Assembly: GCA_026545225.1 (NCBI GenBank)
Contig: CM048846.1
Location: 56,920,270-56,984,269, forward strand
DNA from: Cornus controversa
Lineage: Eukaryota > Streptophyta > Magnoliopsida > Cornales > Cornaceae
Reading direction: 5' to 3'
Length of the DNA stretch: 64,000 bases
The translations under genes and the position numbers were made by a program. Below are positions 54,908 to 64,000 of this stretch, one piece after another. The notes beneath the pieces were generated by a model. It ran no database searches. It saw nothing but the letters and a program-made list of their open reading frames with translations, and was not told the DNA's origin. Within the stretch, counting starts at the first letter, position 1, and every line of letters begins with the position of its first letter.

Positions 54908-56804
54908 GCGCGTGGGGCCGGCGCCGGCGCCGGCCGGCGCCGGGAAAAATAGTTTTGGGCCCCACTCGCGGGGGCCCACCCCTGGGTCCACTTTGGGCCC
55001 ATTCCGATATATTTTGATATTTTTTTTGAATTTTTGAAATTTTTGGAAAAACTTGAAAATTTGAAAAATCATTTTTTTAAAAATACTTTCATGGTTCCAA
55101 AAATTCTGAAAATTTTACTGTATGATATTGGAGATTAAATAAACTAAATTTTAAATTTTCAACTCAAAACACTTTTCCCTTGTTGACCAATTAATTTTTA
55201 AAAGTACCCAAAAGCTATCTTTTTCCTGTTTTGTAATTTTAGAAAATACTTTTACAACTCCAAAAATTCCCAAATTTTTACTGTAACTCTCTGGAGGTTA
55301 AATACACTTGGGTTTAAAGTTTCAACTCAAAATGATCTTTCCTTGTTGCTCAATTGAATTTTAAAGTGTCAAAAAGCTGGGTTTTTCCCTTTTTGTAATT
55401 TTAGAAAATACTTCTGAAATTCCAAAAATTTCCTAAATTTTTCTGTAATTGTTTAGAGATTAAAGGACCTTGGGTTTAAATTTTCACCTCGATTTGAGCT
55501 TCCCTTGATGTTCAATTAATTTTTAAAGTGCCTAAAAGTTGGTTTTTTCACCTTCTTTGGTTTATTAAAAAATGTTTTTAAATTACAGAAAATTCCAGAA
55601 TATTTTCTTAGTGTTCTTAGAAGTGAAATAGGCCCAGAAACCTAGGTAAAAGTATGTTTAGATCCCCTCGGAGATTTGAGTGCATTGGAGGTTGGTTTGA
55701 GGAATGGTTTCCTCTAATGGGAGTTAAGTTGTTTTGAGCACATCAATTGTGCTTATTATATATATAAATGCTCATGGGATACTTGATTTAGGTTCACTTG
55801 TGAATGATTTGTTATATGGGGATAATTGCATAGCTGATAGTTCAAATGGATAGTCTGTGCAAAATTAAAAGTCATAATACATCTTGTTTATTTATTATTT
55901 CATATTGGGAATGCATTTGTAATTTTATTTGGCATGTAAGGATTGCCCGGCGTGTCAGGATCGCCCATACCTAATAAGGTATCTATATTTTATTTGGCAT
56001 GTAAGGATTGCCCGGCGTGTCAGGATCGCCCATACCTAATAAGGTATCTATATTTTATTTGGCATGTAAGGATTGCCCGGCGTGTCAGGATCGCCCATCC
56101 CTATTAATGTATACATGCATCATAATCGACATATCATGATTGCATAGATTTCATAAAATACATACATGTGTATCTTGATTTGTGAACATAAAGAAGGGGA
56201 TCATTTTTACATTGTAAGGGTTATTGATGAAATATATGAGATGATTTGTATTTTAAAAGTATGAACTGAATAAGGAATAAACTGAGGGGTTGAACGTATA
56301 TTTATCTATTGTGTCCCTCACATTGAGGGTATGTATATTAATTCTCTGATTGGGATGTAGTAGATAGAACTTGCTCGTGGGTTTAACCCACTTTGTTGAT
56401 ATTTCAGGTCCCAAGCAGTTTCCCCCGCGAGGATAGAGTACTAGGGTTGGGCTGTGACAGACATCTACTCTCACCAGTCTCAGGGTAGGAATCTACATTT
56501 TTCTTCAGGAATAAAACTATGAACTCATTTAGAGGTTTTGGTTTTGGATTTTAATTTAAGTGTTGAACTTTTATTTCTTTCTGGTTAAGGGGTCCTTGGG
56601 TTACGGGACTTCCAAATTGTATTACCAGAATTTAATGTTTTATTTATCAAAATTTTTAATTCAATGGGATTTCTGTTCAGCTTTTAGCAATTGTTCTATT
56701 TCTATCTTTTGCATCTATGCTTGTTGCTATCAGTGGTTAATATTCCTCAGGTTTTGTGTATGAGACTGGCCACCTCATGCGCAAAATTTTTGGGGGGTAT
56801 TTCA
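54908..56804 (+). mobile_element. LTR piece (right part) ending the inner Gypsy
   Basis: The first 187 bp repeat 47,773-47,959 with about one change. Then come a ~162-bp tandem repeat (55,095-55,600), three units of the GGCATGTAAGGATTGCC array (55,930-56,105), GGATAGAGTACTAGGG, and the true terminus GGGGTATTTCA at 56,804. TRIM sequence resumes at once. Confidence 0.7.
55095..55600. repeat. ~162-bp imperfect tandem repeat, three units
   Basis: Units start at about 55,095, 55,258 and 55,420 with [TC]TCCAAAAATT[CT]. Each continues with ...TAAA...TTTTCAACTC... and ends ...TTTTTCC...TTTTGTAATTTTAGAAAATA. Diverged by perhaps a fifth. Confidence 0.75.
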
Positions 56805-56992
56805 TTTGGCTATTGGGTTTACCCCAAAAGGCCTCATACCATTTGAAGAGAACATACTACATATAAGCACATCCCCTTTTCCACACCCAGGCGATGTGGG
56901 ATTGAGCACCCTGCACCCTGTCAGTGTGGTAGCTCAGCCCAGTGTCTGTCTTTGCACCCGCCCACTCACACCCGTCCACAAGGGTTACTACA
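56805..56992 (-). mobile_element. TRIM second LTR, right fragment
   Basis: From CTATTGGGTTTACCCC to GGGTTACTACA it repeats the right part of the LTR at 41,564-41,812. It is followed by GTGTT (56,993-56,997), completing the TRIM's target duplication. Confidence 0.85.
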
Positions 56993-57435
56993 GTGTTGAT
57001 GTAATGTGACGGACTAGTTGCTTACAGGTCTAGACAATTAAAGACTCATGAGCATAACTATCATACATATGACCTAGAGCTAGTAGTGGTGATCTTTGCT
57101 TTGAAAGGGTGGAGACACTACTTGTATGGTGAGAGATTTGAGGTGTATTCGGATCACAAAAGCCTCAAGTAACTTTTCTCCCAAAAGGACTTGAACATGA
57201 GACAAATGCGATGGGTTGAGTATATAAAAGATTACAATTTTGATTTACAATACCATCCGGGGAAAGCAAATGTAGTAGCAGATGCTTTAAGCAGAAGGTC
57301 TCTCGGGACTCTAGCTAGCATAGACATTCTGGAATGGAAAATGATGGAAGATTTCTCAGAGTTGGGATTATATTTCAGTGATGATAGTGAACTAGCTACG
57401 TTGTTTAGCTTCGTAGCTTAACCTATTCTTGTGAG
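56993..57435 (+). pseudogene. Outer Gypsy RNase H, second part
   Basis: Continues from 41,563: [20 protein letters not shown] then [33 protein letters not shown] and [11 protein letters not shown]. The last is the RNase H end before integrase. Stops near 57,006 and 57,171. It is cut by a 1.5 kb insertion at 57,436. Confidence 0.85.
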
Positions 57436-58958
57436 TGTTCGTTGTGCAAAACGCGATAAAATAATATGTAATAATGTCGTTAGTGTTTTACACCTTGACA
57501 AAAGAGAATTTATAAAACCCTACAAATACTCTACTAAAATTAGTCAAGTGGTGAGTAGGGGTCGAACCCACAGAGACTGTGCTGGTTTTGTTGTTAAGCT
57601 ATCAAGACCTTGTCTAATTTAATTCAAAAAGAATTTGTTTTTTTTTTGTTTTATAATAAAGTGTTGAAATTAAATGACATAAACAAATGATAGATTCTGG
57701 AGAGAGAGAGTCCTGGGAATTGACTTCACCACTAACCTTCTAACAATGACAATTGTATTAATTTGGGATGTCTAATCTATGCATTCAGAAAAGAATAGCT
57801 ACAAGCCCAATTCAGTTCTATCAAGATGATTCGTTCAACATACAATTAAGCATAACTCGTCTTTGCTTAGCATGGCCTATACATCCGACTAACTAATGAT
57901 ATAATAGCCCATCTTTGCTTAGTACGAATTATCAAAACTCTAAATTAAATGATCAATGAAAACTATTGTATAACCTGTCTTAACAAAATCACATAAGTTG
58001 AAAATAACTAAACCCTAATCACTGCAAATTTACATTCATCCTACAAGAATAAGAGTAAATATGCACTAAACTAATACATTCAAATTAAAACTAACAGCAC
58101 AACTATTGTTTATGTCTTGGTTATACAATAAATGCACAAAATAAATAATCCCCACATTAATATATAATTTAAAACATTGAAAGATAGGTTAGGGTTACGT
58201 CACTTCCCCGGAATGGTGTTTAGCCACTCATGATCGGAGGTCCAAGCTTGAAGGATAATGAAATCGTCATCTTCTCGCCCGTATCGTCACGAATCGCCTT
58301 TGTATATCTCTGTCTATCTCTCCCTTCTAGAATAACCTAGTGTTCTTCCTTTTCATCATTTTTACTTTGCGAAACAAAACTAAAGGGACACCTGGCCTCC
58401 CCAAAGTGGCAAGTGCGCATAAGAAAATGGCACTTGCGCCTCACAAAGTGGCATTTGTGCCCAAAAAGTGGTAGCTGTGCAAATAGGGCAGAAAGTTACT
58501 GAAAATGTCCGTTTTAGAAATTTTTTGTGAAATATGAAATTATACAGAATTGAATTTCCTTCAACTTATACGAATTTTGGGTCAATTTGACAATCATGTA
58601 CAGAGTTATGGTCTGAATACCAAAATGGGTCCAGAACATTTTAGGCCTGAATTGGCCCAATCTTCAATGCGAATAGGCACGTGCTCCTTTTCTTCATTTA
58701 AATTCATTTCCACCCCATTTCTTCAGTCTATTTAGTTTGGATCTTCAATATAAAAATATCTCTCATGAGTCAAGCTTCAGTGATAACTAAATGAGCACCA
58801 TTTGTAGCCTGATTTCACCATTATTAATCAGAATTACCCTTAATTACCTAAAATCACAAAAGATTAAAATTATTAATAAAAACATGAAAGAAATATTACT
58901 AAGACACTAATTCATATAATTTTAAGGGCATTGAATATGCAATATTAATTGCTTATCA
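57436..58958. mobile_element. TG...CA insertion of 1,523 bp, probably a solo LTR
   Basis: The block starts TGTTCGTTGTGCAAAACGCG and ends TTGCTTATCA. It splits the RNase H-integrase linker and is flanked by GTGAG (57,431-57,435) and GTGAT (58,959-58,963). It has no coding domain. GGGGTCGAACCCACAGAGAC near its left end is a motif I associate with some plant LTRs. Removing it rejoins the linker before EAQKRDSELEAIHSQ. The left end could also be a base or two off. Confidence 0.65.
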
Positions 58959-60060
58959 GTGATTGAGGCACAGAAACGAGATAGTGAGTTGGAGGCCATT
59001 CACTCACAAATTATTGGTGGTACAACAGTAAAGGATTGGACCTTGCATTCCGATGGGGGTCTATGATTCAGAGGATTGATGGTAGTTCCTTCTGATTGTC
59101 ATGATGATGTATTATGGGAATTTTATCATTCTAGTTTTGTAGTTCATCCTAGTGGAACTAAAAGGTATCACAATGTGAGATGCCAATATTGGTGACGATG
59201 CATGAAGAAAGATGTAGCATAATTCGTGGTGAGATGCCTTACTTGTCAGCAAGTAAAGGTGAAGCATCAAAAGCCAGCTGGGTTGTTGATACCATTACTA
59301 GTGGCATAGTGGAAATGGGAACATATTGCCAAATATTTTGTGCGAGTCTTCTGAGATTAAACAAGGGCAATGATACAATTTGGGTCGTCGTGGGCAGATT
59401 GACCAAGATAGCTCACTTCTTGCCTATGAGGTTGACAGATGATGTGCGGACGCTCAGTAAGCAATATGTGGAGCAGATTTTGAGATTACATGGGGTTCCA
59501 ATATCTATTGTATTGGATAAGGATCCACAATTCACTTTGAGATTTTGGCAAGGATTTCAGATGGTGTTGGACACCGAGTTATACTTTAGCACAACATTTC
59601 ATCCTCAAACTGATGGGTAGTTAGAGCGTGCTATTCAGATATTAGAGGATATGTTTCATGCTTGTATTCTTGATTTTGGCGGTGGTTGGGAGGACTATTT
59701 GCCACTTGTGGAGTTTACGTACAACAACAGTTATCAGACCAGTATTGAGATGGCACCATTTGAGGCATTATGTGACAATCCTTGTAGATCTCTAGTTTGT
59801 TGGACTGAGGTGGGCGAGACCGCAGCCTTAGGACCAGATATTGTGCATGAGACTACATAGAAGATTAAGTTGATTAAACAACAATTGTTGACAGCTCAGA
59901 GCAGACAAAAGAGCTATGCTGACAGGAGGCGACGACCGTTATCCTTTGAGGTGGGAGACCGTGTGTTTCTTAAAGTTTCACCACGAAAAGGATTGATGCG
60001 CTTTGAAATCTTTGAGTATGTTGGTGAGGTGGCCTATAGATTAGCTTTACCACCATAGTT
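58959..60060 (+). pseudogene. Outer Gypsy integrase, broken
   Basis: Zinc-binding region from about 59,140 (HPSGTKRYHNVRCQYW ... CLTCQQVKVKHQKPAG, out of the main frame in part). Core: NDTIWVVVGRLTKIAHFLPM, with Gly where the family has Asp-Arg, then SIVLDKDPQFTLRFWQGF, FHPQTDG and ILEDMFHACILDFGGGWEDY. The C-terminal fold has [20 protein letters not shown]. Stops at 59,218, 59,618 and 59,858, and one at 60,057. Confidence 0.85.
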
Positions 60061-60345
60061 GGAAAAGGTTCACAATGTATTCCATGTTTTAATGTTGAGG
60101 AAATACGAACCTGATTCATCGCATATTCTAAGTTGGGTAGACGTTGAGGTCGATGAGGATGTCGCCTATAAGGAGAGACCGGTACATATTCTTGATGCTA
60201 GATAACAAGTTCTGAGGGGTAAGACCATTCCTTTGGTCAAACTCTTGTAGCATCAGCACAACATTGAAGAGGCTACTTGGGAGCAGGAGCAGGAGGTTCG
60301 TTCTAAGTATCCAGACTTGTTTCCTTTGGGTATGGCTTGATTTTG
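60061..60345 (+). pseudogene. Outer Gypsy chromodomain-like C-terminus
   Basis: VHNVFHVLMLRKYEPDSSHI, then ERPVHILDAR, VLRGKTIPLVKLL, HNIEEATWEQEQEVRSKYPD. The last block is the shortened chromodomain motif of Tekay-type chromoviruses, thought to guide integration into heterochromatin. Stops near 60,202 and 60,247. Confidence 0.75.
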
Positions 60346-60374
60346 AGGACGAAATCCTTTTAATTTGGATATGT

Positions 60375-63121
60375 TGCAAGAACTGTGACCATTTTTGGCT
60401 GATTTTCTTTTAATTTCATTTATTGTCTTAATAATGCTTTAAATAATTATATATGTATTTTAAATACAAAATATTTGTTTAAAGACTTGTATAATAGTTT
60501 GAGGAAGATTTCAGAGCGTTTGGCAAAAGTTGTCTCATTTGGGTTCGGTTGACTTGGGACGCGGGCCATATGAGCCCAAAAATTCAAAAGTGTCGGAATG
60601 ACTCCAAATTTGGATGTTAGCTTAAAAGAATATTTGACACGCTACGAAATCAATTTTGTGTCAATCGGAGTTACGAAAATCGAAAATGGAGCTCAGGAAG
60701 ATTTAGTAAAAATGTAATAGCATTTTTGTAAATAAGTGGAGGTTAAATTCTATAAACAACAAAATAATGACTCAGCCCGCATTTCTCATTCTCTTCAGCC
60801 GTGAGAGCAATATAGATATAACATATATATGTCTACATCTCTTTCTTCACTTCTCCATTGAATTGGAAGGTCTTGGGGTGAGAATTTGCAGACGCCAAAG
60901 AAGAGAGAAACGGTCTACGCATTTAGGGCTCGAGTTTGATTCGTCCGGAATCAACTTCAGAGAAGGTTGATTTTTCGATGAGAATTGGAGAAATCATTTA
61001 GAAGCTCTTTCAATTTGAGGTAGGGATGTCTAACCTATAGAATCTGAGATTTTTGGGAGTATATTTGTTGTCTATGACAACTAATTAGTTATGTGAGAAA
61101 ATTAGATATTTTTCAATATTAAAGCATGCTAAATTATACTATTTAATGAACTCTCCATGTTAATTGATGTAATTACATGTGTATAATTGTCTTGGATGAT
61201 TATATAAACATGTGTGAATTGAATTGTTAAGAATTGTGTATATGGGTGAAGGTGATATTTACGTATTTGTGAAAATATCTTATAAGCATGTTTAAGTGTT
61301 GAGCATGTTTAATTTCCTATGTTGATGATATGAAATATGAAAAATGTGAGATATTTGCAATGTGAATGTAATTGGGATTCATTTGGAAATTGTACAAGCA
61401 TGATCACTAAATGCTATATTATTTTTCAATTATATATGAATAATTGCCATGAGCATGTGTAATTTTAACTTCATTCTTGGGTAAGCATGTGGTGAGGGTG
61501 GTGAGCTTAATTGGGCGGTTAAGTCCTCTTGAGGAGTGGCGTGGTGATCTGCTAAAGGAAACTCTCATAGGCAATCCGATAAAGAAACCCGATAGAGTGA
61601 TTCGATCAAAGAGTCTCAATTAGGTGGTATTGGATGCTTGTGGGTAGTCGAGTCCAATGGATGTGTGGTGAGTATGAGGGAGTTGTGCATATCATGTTGC
61701 ATTATAAATTGCTTATGATATGGTTGTGATATACGAATATTTTTTTAACATGATTAAATAAAAATGTGTGTTTATGTGGTATTCACGAAACTTGCAGAGT
61801 TGTGTTTTAAACATTCTTACTGAGCTTGTGGTTGTTCATCTCCTGAGGATTAACTTTTTACAGAAAAAGGAAAGAAAGTGGAGGAGTCTCCCCAAAGGTA
61901 GAGTTAGCGTAGAGCGGTATCGGGTTCATTTAAAGACTTTATATTACTTTATTTGAATGTATGTCTGGATTGTGGACTATATGTATGTGACAAACATGTA
62001 ATGACTATTTATGTTCAGAAAAGATGTATCATATATGTTTTATGATTGTTTACTTTTAGACACGGATTATGACATATGTTGTTCATGACTTATGATTTTA
62101 TACAATGTAAGCATGGTAGAATGCTATATGTTTAAATGATGATCCATTCATTTATGTTCATTTTTACATGTATAAACTTGTGAGAATGGTTATATTGATG
62201 TATATGTGAGATGAGATGCGTTTATGTGTCAATAAGAGACATTGGACCGAAATTAACTAGAGCGTTAAGCCATAGAAGATAATTTCGATTGTGTAAAACC
62301 CCCGTTTCGCATGATTGAAAATTTTGATCGTACAAATTACAGATGTGAAATCTCGAATGTTGAAAACTTTTGATAGTACTTTGATACTATTTAGATCATG
62401 CGTGATGTTTCAATCAATCAAAAACTTTATTTCGATTATGCAAAACCATTCGATTGTGTGAAGTATTGCATGAACTGAGTAATAAAAAAAGACTTGTACA
62501 TGCATGATGTCATTAAGAGGTGCCCATAGTAGACTTGTATTGATCATGCATGCATATAAGAATGGTGTTAATGGTATTGTGAATGCTTCTGCTGGTTTTG
62601 AGATCAAAATCTTGATTGTTAATTAGTGTGACATATCCGGTATAGGGTGAACGTATTGATAATGTTGATGCTTCTGCAATGAGTTATAATCCAACACTCG
62701 GGGTGTGATAGCTTGGTATCGGTAATGATATCATATAGTGAACGTTGGTGTAATACCCCGCTCCAACACATGGTATGATATTGCCTGCTTTGGGCCTGAG
62801 CCCACACGATTTTTGCTCTTGGGTTTTACCCCAAAAGGCCTCATACCATTTGAAGAGAACATATTACATATAAGCATATCCCCTTTCCACACCCAGGCGA
62901 TGTAGGATTGAGCACCCTGTACCCTGTCAGTGTGGTAGCTCAGTCCAGTGTCTGTCTTCGCACCCGCTTACTCACACCCGTCCACAAGGGTTATTACAGT
63001 TGGTAACATGTCATGGTTAGTCGGGTTGTGAGATGACGATTGGGTGGCCATGACACCTCACTAATCGGGATTCAGGCTTGGACCAGGGAAGTCTTGACAA
63101 TTCAAATTTTGGGGTGTGACA
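60375..63121 (+). mobile_element. 3' LTR of the outer Gypsy, carrying a TRIM solo LTR
   Basis: Begins TGCAAGAACTGTGACC (start mutated from TGTAA...) and ends GGGGTGTGACA at 63,121. It is collinear with 35,819-38,387 except for the TRIM solo LTR and many point changes and small indels. Without the TRIM and its duplicated pentamer it is about 2,492 bp against 2,569 bp for the 5' LTR. Confidence 0.85.
62749..62998 (-). mobile_element. TRIM copy 3: solo LTR with target duplication GTTGG
   Basis: TGTAATACCCCGCTCC ... GGGTTATTACA, 250 bp, flanked by perfect GTTGG (62,744-62,748 and 62,999-63,003). The 5' LTR of the same Gypsy has the unoccupied site at about 38,263, so this insertion postdates the Gypsy. 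It is a solo LTR from recombination, or a one-LTR insertion. Confidence 0.92.
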
Positions 63122-63610
63122 GTCAATCACTTTGTCTAGTGTATCCATGGATATTGTTGATTGCTCGGACTGACGTTCTTATTTTCCCCCTGGGCTCGTA
63201 TATCTATCGATTGTTCCGTTGTATCTGTTCCTTCAGCACATACTCTAATAGTCCCTCTTTCTCTATAATAGCCTTAGTTTGCCCTCTGAGATTTCGATAT
63301 TCATTAGTGATATGACCAAAGTCCTTGTGAAAAGTGCAGTGCTTATTGTTGTCCCTTTGTTCCATTGGGATTCTGATTAGTGGTGGCGTTCGAAATATAC
63401 CTCTGTTTTTATTCTCTTGATAGAGCATTGCAAGAGAACATTTAAGAGATATTATATTCTCTTCGTACCTCTATTTTTTTCTTGTTGGGGTGGGATTGGC
63501 AGGGTTTCTCTTTGGTTCTTATGTTACAACATTCTCTCTTTCGGCTGAGCGCTGATATTGACTAGAGCGATCTTCTGTTGTCGAACTGACTCATCTTCTT
63601 TAGGCTCAGT
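63122..63610 (-). pseudogene. Tat-lineage gag, C-terminal part
   Basis: The minus frame 63,428-63,204 has HCTFHKDFGHITNEYRNLRG then AIIEKEGLLEYV. The C-x-F-H-x-x-x-G-H-x-T-x-x-[C] finger plus the I-E-x-L-x-x-x-G-x-L block is the gag end of Tat/Athila elements; the last Cys is Tyr. It is the upstream part of the element whose protease is at 35,457. It is cut on the right by LTR-like sequence at 63,611. Confidence 0.75.
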
Positions 63611-64000
63611 GTCACGCCTCAACTTTCAACACTCGAAAATGGGGGTGATAGAGTCAAACACCTACCTCTCTCATGTACAATCCCGCTTTGATATCACGCT
63701 CTAATCCCAAGTTATCACGCCCTAATTTTTGAGTCACCGGAGACTCTATCTTCAAGCCCAAATCTCGAGGGTAAGTATGTCCATTAAGTCCTAACGAACT
63801 ATCTCTACTTTTAATCACCACTGAAGCTTAATCATACATAAACAATTATATCCTTATAAGTTGTCACGTCCCGATTTTCGTTCTCCAGAATTTGAGGTGA
63901 ATTTATCCGTTAATCCCTAATGAACTCTCTTTACTCTCAAATACTGCGGAAGCTTAACTCTTTTCTTGCCCATGGATGTGCTAACTCAACCTCAACCTCA
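63611..64000 (-). mobile_element. LTR-end fragments of minus-strand Gypsy elements
   Basis: Three LTR-end-like sites occur: TGTCACGCCTCAAC (63,611), TATCACGCCCTAATTTTTGA (about 63,713) preceded by a degraded primer site (GCTCTAATCCCAAG), and GTTGTCACGTCCCGATTTTC (about 63,861). They resemble the end at 18,226 and indicate one or more further insertions crossing the window edge. Which pairs belong together cannot be told. Confidence 0.4.

Larger units (their letters stand above)
41940..56804 (+). mobile_element. Inner Tekay-type Gypsy and rearranged 3' block, inside the TRIM LTR
   Basis: It begins in the Gypsy leader just after where the primer site should be (TGTCCTCGGGTTTTAAGG), runs through gag-pol (42,075-46,646) and PPT (46,672-46,683) into LTR sequence (from 46,684), and ends at an LTR terminus (GGGGTATTTCA, 56,794-56,804). 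There is no 5' LTR or primer site at the left. LTR termini TGTAATACCCC/GGGGTATTTCA are near-perfect inverted repeats. Between 47,960 and 54,907 other elements and an inverted segment are packed in. Confidence 0.75.
35819..63121 (+). mobile_element. Chromodomain-type Gypsy element, host of the TRIM nest
   Basis: In plus orientation: 5' LTR (35,819-38,387), primer site (38,391), gag (38,775-39,800), protease (about 40,030-40,400), RT (40,500-41,400), RNase H (split at 41,563/56,993), integrase (58,959-60,060), C-terminal chromodomain-like tail (to 60,345), 3' LTR (60,375-63,121). Large LTRs and the final chromodomain-like block fit the Tekay/Del lineage. It lies inside the minus-strand Tat element between protease and gag. 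The flanking pentamers CTTAA and GTCAA match only in part, so a target duplication is not proven. LTRs have diverged visibly, so it is old. Confidence 0.85.

Noticed and set aside
53516..55072. 518-residue open frame on the minus strand as an intact gene
   Set aside because: Its first ~60 residues are LTR sequence read by chance and its end runs into primer-site DNA. Only the gag-protease middle is real, so it is a rearranged fragment.
35814..63126. Clear 5-bp target duplication of the outer Gypsy
   Set aside because: CTTAA and GTCAA agree at too few positions. Boundaries are set by LTR termini and by the interrupted Tat element instead.

Overview
The window is plant nuclear DNA, very probably from a eudicot. 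It has spliced nuclear exons, tRNA-iMet primer sites, LTR retrotransposons of plant-specific lineages, L1 and RTE LINEs, tRNA-derived SINEs and AT-rich spacers. It is almost entirely a graveyard of nested retroelements. The only non-transposon gene I can support is a minus-strand nucleotidyltransferase gene (terminal uridylyltransferase / non-canonical poly(A) polymerase type). It has a promoter near 25,465, a leader exon at about 25,343-25,435, and coding exons at 23,549-23,361, 8,402-8,226 and 7,141-6,957. The three coding exons join in phase across a 15 kb transposon-filled intron. Its first coding exon and its 3' exons were not found.

1-6,655: a decayed plus-strand L1 LINE (endonuclease, reverse transcriptase, C-terminal zinc region, 3' UTR). 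It is split by a 2.26 kb LTR insertion (3,918-6,181, target duplication TAATA) and carries an organelle-like patch at 6,318-6,540. 6,957-25,470: the host gene. Its introns hold an RTE fragment, a Copia-like LTR fragment with a SINE inside it, an internally deleted Copia element arranged LTR-int-LTR-int-LTR (10,690-14,252), three L1 fragments in both orientations, a minus-strand Gypsy remnant (16,646-20,729) and a second SINE.

26,100 to beyond 63,610: a minus-strand Tat-lineage (Retand/Ogre-like) Gypsy element forms the bottom layer. In its own direction it reads gag (63.4 kb), protease (35.6), RT (35.1-34.1), RNase H, a second archaeal-type RNase H (30.9), integrase (30.7-29.5), an 18-copy 42-bp tandem array in the 3' untranslated region, and an antisense ORF with a candidate intron. 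A 2.5 kb solo LTR (31,611-34,107, duplication CCACA) sits in its RT/RNase H. A plus-strand chromodomain Gypsy (35,819-63,121) sits between protease and gag.

The 35,819-63,121 element is itself split at its RNase H by a TRIM (a tiny non-coding LTR element; outer ends 41,564 and 56,992, duplication GTGTT). The TRIM's second LTR is split by a younger Tekay-type Gypsy with a nearly whole gag-pol frame (42,075-46,646, four in-frame stops). That element has no 5' LTR. Its 3' side is a rearranged block of LTR pieces, tandem arrays, the end of a third Gypsy, a second TRIM copy, and an inverted, circularly permuted leader-gag-protease segment (53,132-54,907). A third TRIM copy is a solo LTR in the 3' LTR (62,749-62,998, duplication GTTGG), and the 5' LTR keeps the empty site. 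The most unusual features are the circle-like junctions of the inner Gypsy and the inverted gag segment.
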